A stretch of DNA of 64,000 nt, from positions 310,001 through 374,000 of the forward strand of contig JAKLMB010000023.1 in assembly GCA_022813625.1 (NCBI GenBank), in the 5' to 3' direction. Positions 58,601 to 64,000 of this stretch are shown here, in pieces (the stretch's first letter is position 1; every line of letters starts with the position of its first letter). Source of the DNA: Aaosphaeria pasadenensis (lineage: Eukaryota > Ascomycota > Dothideomycetes > Pleosporales). The translations under genes and the position numbers were made by a program. The notes below the pieces were generated by a model. That model was not told where the DNA came from and did not search any database. It was given only the letters and a program-made list of their open reading frames with translations.

Positions 58601-61600
58601 TCCGAAGCCCTTGGCTTACCTTGTCGAGATCGGTCCTCACTGCGCACTGGAACGACCGATTCGAGACACACTTACGGACAAGGTCGCCTACAGCTACGAT
58701 ACTACGCTACGCCGCGGAGTGCATGCCATTCAAACAATGCAAAGTCTGTCTGGGAGACTATTTGCAAATGGCTACTCTGTCGATGTGCAAGCAGTCAATA
58801 GCCTACCGGGGAGTCAGAGACAACCTAAAATGCTACTAAATTTACCTTCGTACCCGTTCAACTCCTCGCGGTCCTACTGGCTCGAAAGCAGGCTTTCGAA
58901 AAACCATCGAGCACGTCGTACTCCACGACATGATTTTCTGGGAAATCCATCAAATGATTGGAACCCCATGAAACCGAAGTGGCGTTTCACGATTCGTGAA
59001 TCTGATCTCCCTTGGCTATCTGACCACAAGGTATGTGATCCAAAGCGTGAAGGTTGGTTGAGAGAGAAATTTGAAAGGCTAATGTCTACGACAGGTTGAC
59101 GGCACGATACTATACCCAGGCAGTGGGTTTTTGGTTATGGTTTTCGAAGCCGTTCGCAGTCTCACTTCGGACATACCTGGAATCTCCGGTTATCGGATCA
59201 GAGATGCAAAGGTGCCAAATGCTTTAGTGATCAATCCTGACGAGGAGGGTATTGAAGCCCAGTTGCACATGCACTCTCATGGTGCCAGCTCTTCCAATCA
59301 AGGAGCCCAATCATGGGACTTCTGGATCTATTCAGTCTCGGGTGCGGACTGGAAGGTGTGCTTCTCGGGCAACGTAACAACCGAATTGTCTCCATTGGTT
59401 GATACTGTCTCGGAGGCTTCGTTATCCCAAAGAAATCAACCACTCAACGATGATATGTCCCACTTTGACCATCAAGATTCGAAATCGTTTTACAAAGACC
59501 TCTATCAACAAGGCTTCCAGTTTGGTGAGACTTTCCAAACCCTCCAATCCATCAAGATCAACGGAAAGAGGGCCGAAGCGACGGCGAAGGTCGACTTCAA
59601 TGACTGGAGGCAGCAAATGAAACAGCATGAGGTAAGTGATCATCTGATTCATCCTGCCACATTGGACAGCCTATTCCACGTAATTTTTGCTGCCCAATAC
59701 AAGCAGTCTTCATCGCTTCCAAGGGTAGTTCCCACGCACCTTTCGGAAGTTTATATTTCCCTCGAGCTAGGCAATGATATTCCGATGGATACCCTGAGAC
59801 TCCATGGCAGTATCACGGATAGTGGGCTTTCCGGAATAACTGGGAATGTCGAGGCTCGGAGTGGCATCGAGGGAAAGATCATGGTGGACATGCGTGGCTG
59901 CAAATTAACCACTCTGTTGACAGCTAAGAAGACACAAGACAACAGCATGCCGCCTACCAGCCTTTTCCATCGGGTTGACTGGAAACCGGATATCAGTTTG
60001 CTCTCACGCAGCGGCATCGAAGACTATCTTCAAGAGTGCACCCAAGCCATTGCCAATGTGGGTGGTGATATCAAAGCTGAGATTGTTTGTCGCCATTTCA
60101 TGTCCACCACACTCGACGAGGTGTCGAAAATGGATACATCGGATATAAGCTCTGAACCCCATCTAAGAAAATATTTGGCGTGGGTCAAGAACTTCACCGA
60201 AACCGAGAAGGAAAAAACAGCCGCTCTCATTCTATCAGTGTGGCCTGAGTTCAGCGATCCTGATGCTAGAATCGCCTTAATTGACGAATATGCGCAAACT
60301 ATACCATGGCGAGCAGGTATCGTGTCATTTTGCCGGAACCTGGTGGCCATTCTCCAGCATAAGGTTGACCCTTTGGACATCTTGTTCAACCAAGGCGTAG
60401 CGGAGAGCATCTACCGAAGTCCACTTTTGACTCTCACAGCGGGGAGACTTGCTGCTTACATTGACCTTGTTGCTCACAAGAACTCTAACATCAATATCCT
60501 CGAGGTGGGAGCTGGAACGGGGAGTACCACGAGTGCTGTACTTGACACACTTTGCAAGCATGGGAGATCGACAGGCGCGTCCCCGCGTTTCAACCACTAC
60601 GACTTTACTGACGTATCGCCGAGTTTCTTCGCCGTCGCCCAAGAGCGATATGCCAATGTGTCTAGCCGCATGAAGTTCAAGGTCTTTGACTTGGAGCGCG
60701 ACCCAGAAGAGCAAGGCTTTGAGGCTAAGTCGTACGATGTCATCATTGCGGCAGCGGTATGTCGAATTCCTCGTTAAATGAGTGGATTAATTTTAAAAAT
60801 GTAATTTGCTAAATGATATATTTTCAGGTGATACATGCCACGGCAAGTATCGAAAAAACACTGGGCTTCCTCAAGAAGCTTCTCAAGCCGTAAGTTCAAT
60901 CCGAGGAAATGCTAAGGTCAAGGCTAACTATAATCCAGCGGCGGTCAACTCGTGTTTTCCGAGCCGACAAACCAACGTATGGCTGCGACTTCAGGTGTTT
61001 TTGGCGTACTTCCTGGCTGGTGGCTCTGTGAGTGACTCTCGGAGCTCATTCACTGTATGCGCAGTTACTGACTGGTTAATACACAGCAACCGAGGAGTAC
61101 AGATCGTCAGGACCACTATTACCTCAACACGAATGGAACAAAGCGCTTCTACGAACGGGATTCACTAAACTAGAGGTTGCTTTGGCTGATGATGTCGAAG
61201 AAACTCATTTAACCTCCCTATTGGTTTCTCGTGTCCCTGATGATACTGAACCAAACCCCGACCTGCCTACTGCCATCTTGGTTGAGACGTCCCGCCAGAG
61301 AGAACTCGCAGAAATTCTCAAATTTAGACTGAGTGCGCGGAGAAAGTGCGAGTACGCCGTCTTTTCTGTCGATTCCGTTACTGGCGACCTATCCGCTTAC
61401 CAAAGATGCATATCCCTTCTGGAGTTCGACAGTACCATCTTCTCAAATCTTACCAAGACACAATTTGCTATCATTAAACGGATACTGAGAGCCTGCAAAC
61501 AAGTACTATGGGTCACCACCAAAGCTGGGAGAGACCCCGACAAGCCAGAAGCAGCCATGGTATCCGGATTTTCGAAAACCATCACGCGGGAGAACCCAGG

Positions 61601-64000
61601 CCAAAGTTTCGTTTGTCTCGACTTGAACTCGACGAAAAACACCACGGAAGTTATCTCGCAGATCGAGAACCACATTCGAAAGATATCGCCTAGCCTAATA
61701 GAGACGGATCTGCTGGAAGAGGGAGGTGTGGTCTACATTCCCCGGGTGGTTGAAGCTCCTGAGATCAACCGTCTCCGGGACGATTCTCTACATGGATTCA
61801 GCCCTGTGCCTAGCGAGACAAAAGAAGTAGAGGATCCACTTGAATTGCGTTTCACGCCTGGTCAACTCGATTCGTTTCATTTTGGCCCGGACGCTTCAGT
61901 CGAAGTTCCACTGGCTGATCAGGAGGTGCTCATCGAGGTGAAAGCAGCCGGAATTAACTTCAGAGATGTCATGGTCGTTCTCAATCAGCTCCCAGCGAGC
62001 TACTTTGGCTACGAATTCGCTGGCATTGTCACCGAGTGTGGTGTTGATTCTAGTTTCTCCCCAGGAGATAGAGTCTGCGGTCTCGCTACGAGTGGAAGTT
62101 TCCGTTCCTTTGTACGCGCGAAGGAATCGCATGTCATGAGAATGCCTTCGAGTATGCCATTCACTGAGGCGGCTGCGGTGCCTTTGGCATTCGCCACGGC
62201 TCAGTATTCTCTGTGCCATGTTGCTCGATTGAGACAGGGCGAAAGTATTTTGATTCACAGTGCGGCTGGTGGAGTAGGCCAGGCGGCGATCCAGATTGCC
62301 CAGTCCATAGGTGCCATCATCTATGTGACTGTCAGTACTCCTGAAAAGAAAAGGTTGCTCATGGACCGCTACGGGATTGCCGAAAGCCATTGCTTTTCCA
62401 GCAGGCACACATTCTTTGCGCAGCAGCTGATGCACAAGACGGCCGGAAGGGGTGTCGATGTGGTCCTCAATTCGCTCACGGGTTTGGCACTGACAGAAAC
62501 CTGGCGGTGTATGGCCCCACTCGGGAGGTTCGTTGAGATAGGCAAGCGGGACATTGCTGCCTCCAAGAGCCTTCCTATGGACCCGTTCGAACGCAACGTT
62601 TCATACTCTTCAGTCGACCTTTCCATCGTCAGCAAGCTCAATGGGCAACTAATGGCCCAGATTGTGCAGGAAGTCGAACTGCGTCTTCTGGACGATGTAT
62701 CGCAACGGCAAATGGCACCTTATCCTTTATCAGTTTTCACCCGGTCGAAGATCGAGGATGCATTCCGTTTCTTGCAGACAGGTCAACATACAGGAAAAGC
62801 AGTGGTGGACTGGGAAACTCCAGATACTGTCCAGGTAACTATTTTGTGGAACCCAGCACTGCCAGCGTACATGGACTGACGAATCAGGTTATCCCCAAGA
62901 ACCCTCTGGACTATAGTTTCGACAGCAATGCTACTTATGTAATAACTGGCGGTCTTGGGGGCATAGGAAGGAGTCTGGCAATGTGGTTCACCCGTTCTGG
63001 CGCGAGACATCTTGTCCTTCTTTCACGCTCCGGGGTTAAGTCAGACGCAGCCATTGACTTGGTCTCAAGCCTGGAGGGAAAAGGAGTCAATGTATACGCG
63101 CCCGCTTGTGACATCTCTGATGATGACGAGATCAGAAGAGTGATCGAACATGTCCAAAATACATGGCCGCCAATCAAAGGGTGTATTCATGGAGCATTGG
63201 TAGTCAAAGTAAGTGCCTAGCGGTTACCAGAAATCTAGCCCTTTCAAACTAACGAACACAATAGAACCGCATCTTTCATGACTACTCACTTGAAGAATTT
63301 CAGGAGATCATGATACCTAAAGTGCAAGGAACCTGGAATCTCGACAAGTATCTTCCAGACAGCATGAACTTTTTCGTTATTCTGTGTTCTATTGCTGGCG
63401 TTTGCGGCGCTGTTTCGCAGAGTAGTTATGCTGGCGCGAGTACATTTCAGGATGCTTTTGCACGGTATCGTCATGCTCGAGGTCGACATTGCGTCTCGCT
63501 GGACCTAGGGATCGTACAGGACGTTGGATACGTTGCCGAACGTGTTGACGTCGCGAGATTCTTAGCCATGTCCATGGCCGACCATAAAGTACTTACCGAG
63601 GAGGACCTACAATTCATGGTCAAGTACGCATGTAGCCCCCATAGGCAGGTGTCTTCGCCATGGGAAACGCAAATTATTGGCGCATTGACAACTCCCTCCT
63701 TTGTCCGACGCTATGGCAACGTCGAGGACCATATATGGATGCGCATGCCCATGTTCTGCCACTTGTACCAGATGGAGCAAGAAGACGACAAGCCTACAGC
63801 GACGCGCTTGCAAGCCGACTCGGTTGAATCGCAGCTCGCTAAGATAGAGACTCTGAACGAGGCTGCAGCAGTCATAACAAAATCTTTGGCGAACCGTTTG
63901 GCCCGGGCACTGGCTGTACCTGTTGAGGATATTGATACAAACATGCCGCCCTTTACCTTCGGTGTAGATTCACTTGTTGCTGTCGAACTCATGTTCTGGT
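55698..64000 (+). CDS. Highly reducing type I polyketide synthase (KS-AT-DH-cMT-ER-KR-ACP), 3' partial
   Basis: Thirteen exons are deduced: 55698-55871, 55930-56074, 56127-56395, 56448-57041, 57086-57144, 57252-57835, 57880-59030, 59095-60756, 60828-60889, 60939-61027, 61087-62834, 62888-63208 and 63265 to the edge; all join in frame to 2,531 residues. KS: Cys in D-T-A-C-S-S-G (~175), His in H-G-T-G-T (~311) and N-I-G-H (~350). AT: G-H-S-S-G-E (~653). DH: S-D-H-K-V-D-G with its G-x4-P context (~991) and H-P-A-T-L-D-S-L-F-H. C-methyltransferase: E-V-G-A-G-T-G (~1461). ER: A-G-I-N-F-R-D and H-S-A-A-G-G-V-G (~1990). KR: T-G-G-L-G-G-I-G (~2197) and Ser/Tyr in C-S-I-A-G ... S-S-Y-A-G-A (~2340). 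ACP: G-V-D-S-L (~2521) at the right edge. All catalytic residues are present, so it should make a reduced, alpha-methylated polyketide and needs no separate ER. The product cannot be named. Confidence 0.95.
57193..57240 (+). other. 20-bp bulged hairpin inside a PKS intron
   Basis: In intron 57145-57251, GCTACCT (57193-57199) pairs with AGGTAGC (57234-57240), TGG (57201-57203) with CCA (57231-57233), and ATATGGCGGT (57204-57213) with ACCGCCATAT (57220-57229). There are two single-base bulges (57200, 57230) and a 6-nt loop. It sits between a CTGAC branch-site candidate (57182-57186) and the AG acceptor at 57250-57251. This intron is the longest of the gene. Confidence 0.85.

Overview
The window looks like genomic DNA of a filamentous ascomycete (Pezizomycotina). 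The reasons are short introns of about 44-107 nt with GTAAGT-like donors and CTAAC/CTGAC-like branch sites, fungal-type VID27, NMA111 and trehalose-6-phosphate synthase genes, a highly reducing polyketide synthase, and a giant 'involucrin-repeat' protein of the Leashin (Woronin-body tether) type, a family known from Pezizomycotina. A dothideomycete is my best guess from general protein character, but I could not test it. All exon boundaries below were derived by hand from splice consensus, reading frame and family expectation.

Layout. (1) Positions 1-27213 (+) are one enormous gene, cut by the left edge, with about 9,000 codons in the window and a single exon of 20.2 kb. Its order is: Ala/Gly-rich segments, an Arg/Glu-rich helical region, more than forty lysine-rich blocks embedded in acidic Pro/Glu/Thr-rich linkers, and a coiled-coil plus globular C-terminus. 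(2) Positions 28466-43264 hold four minus-strand genes: an APC-family permease (9 exons), VID27, an AP-1 type beta-adaptin (8 exons, one of 21 nt), and a HIRIP3-like histone-chaperone candidate. A 4.8-kb stretch without a convincing gene separates the permease from VID27. (3) Positions 44741-50780 (+) hold tps1 and an HtrA-type serine protease of the NMA111 family. The protease has an in-frame upstream start that would add a mitochondrial-presequence-like leader. (4) Positions 51659-64000 are an accessory, secondary-metabolism-like end: an HSL-type alpha/beta hydrolase (-), a seven-TM fungal rhodopsin-domain protein (-), and, divergent from it, a 13-exon highly reducing PKS (KS-AT-DH-cMT-ER-KR-ACP) that leaves the window inside its ACP.

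How they fit together. Most of the window is housekeeping: organelle tethering, clathrin traffic, chromatin, trehalose synthesis and proteolysis. The change in gene type after about 50.8 kb suggests the left border of a biosynthetic gene cluster that continues to the right. The points I find most worth attention are the size and periodic polyampholyte design of the giant tether, the possible dual nuclear/mitochondrial form of the HtrA protease, and a 20-bp bulged hairpin in a PKS intron, placed between the likely branch point and the 3' splice site so that it masks premature AGs.
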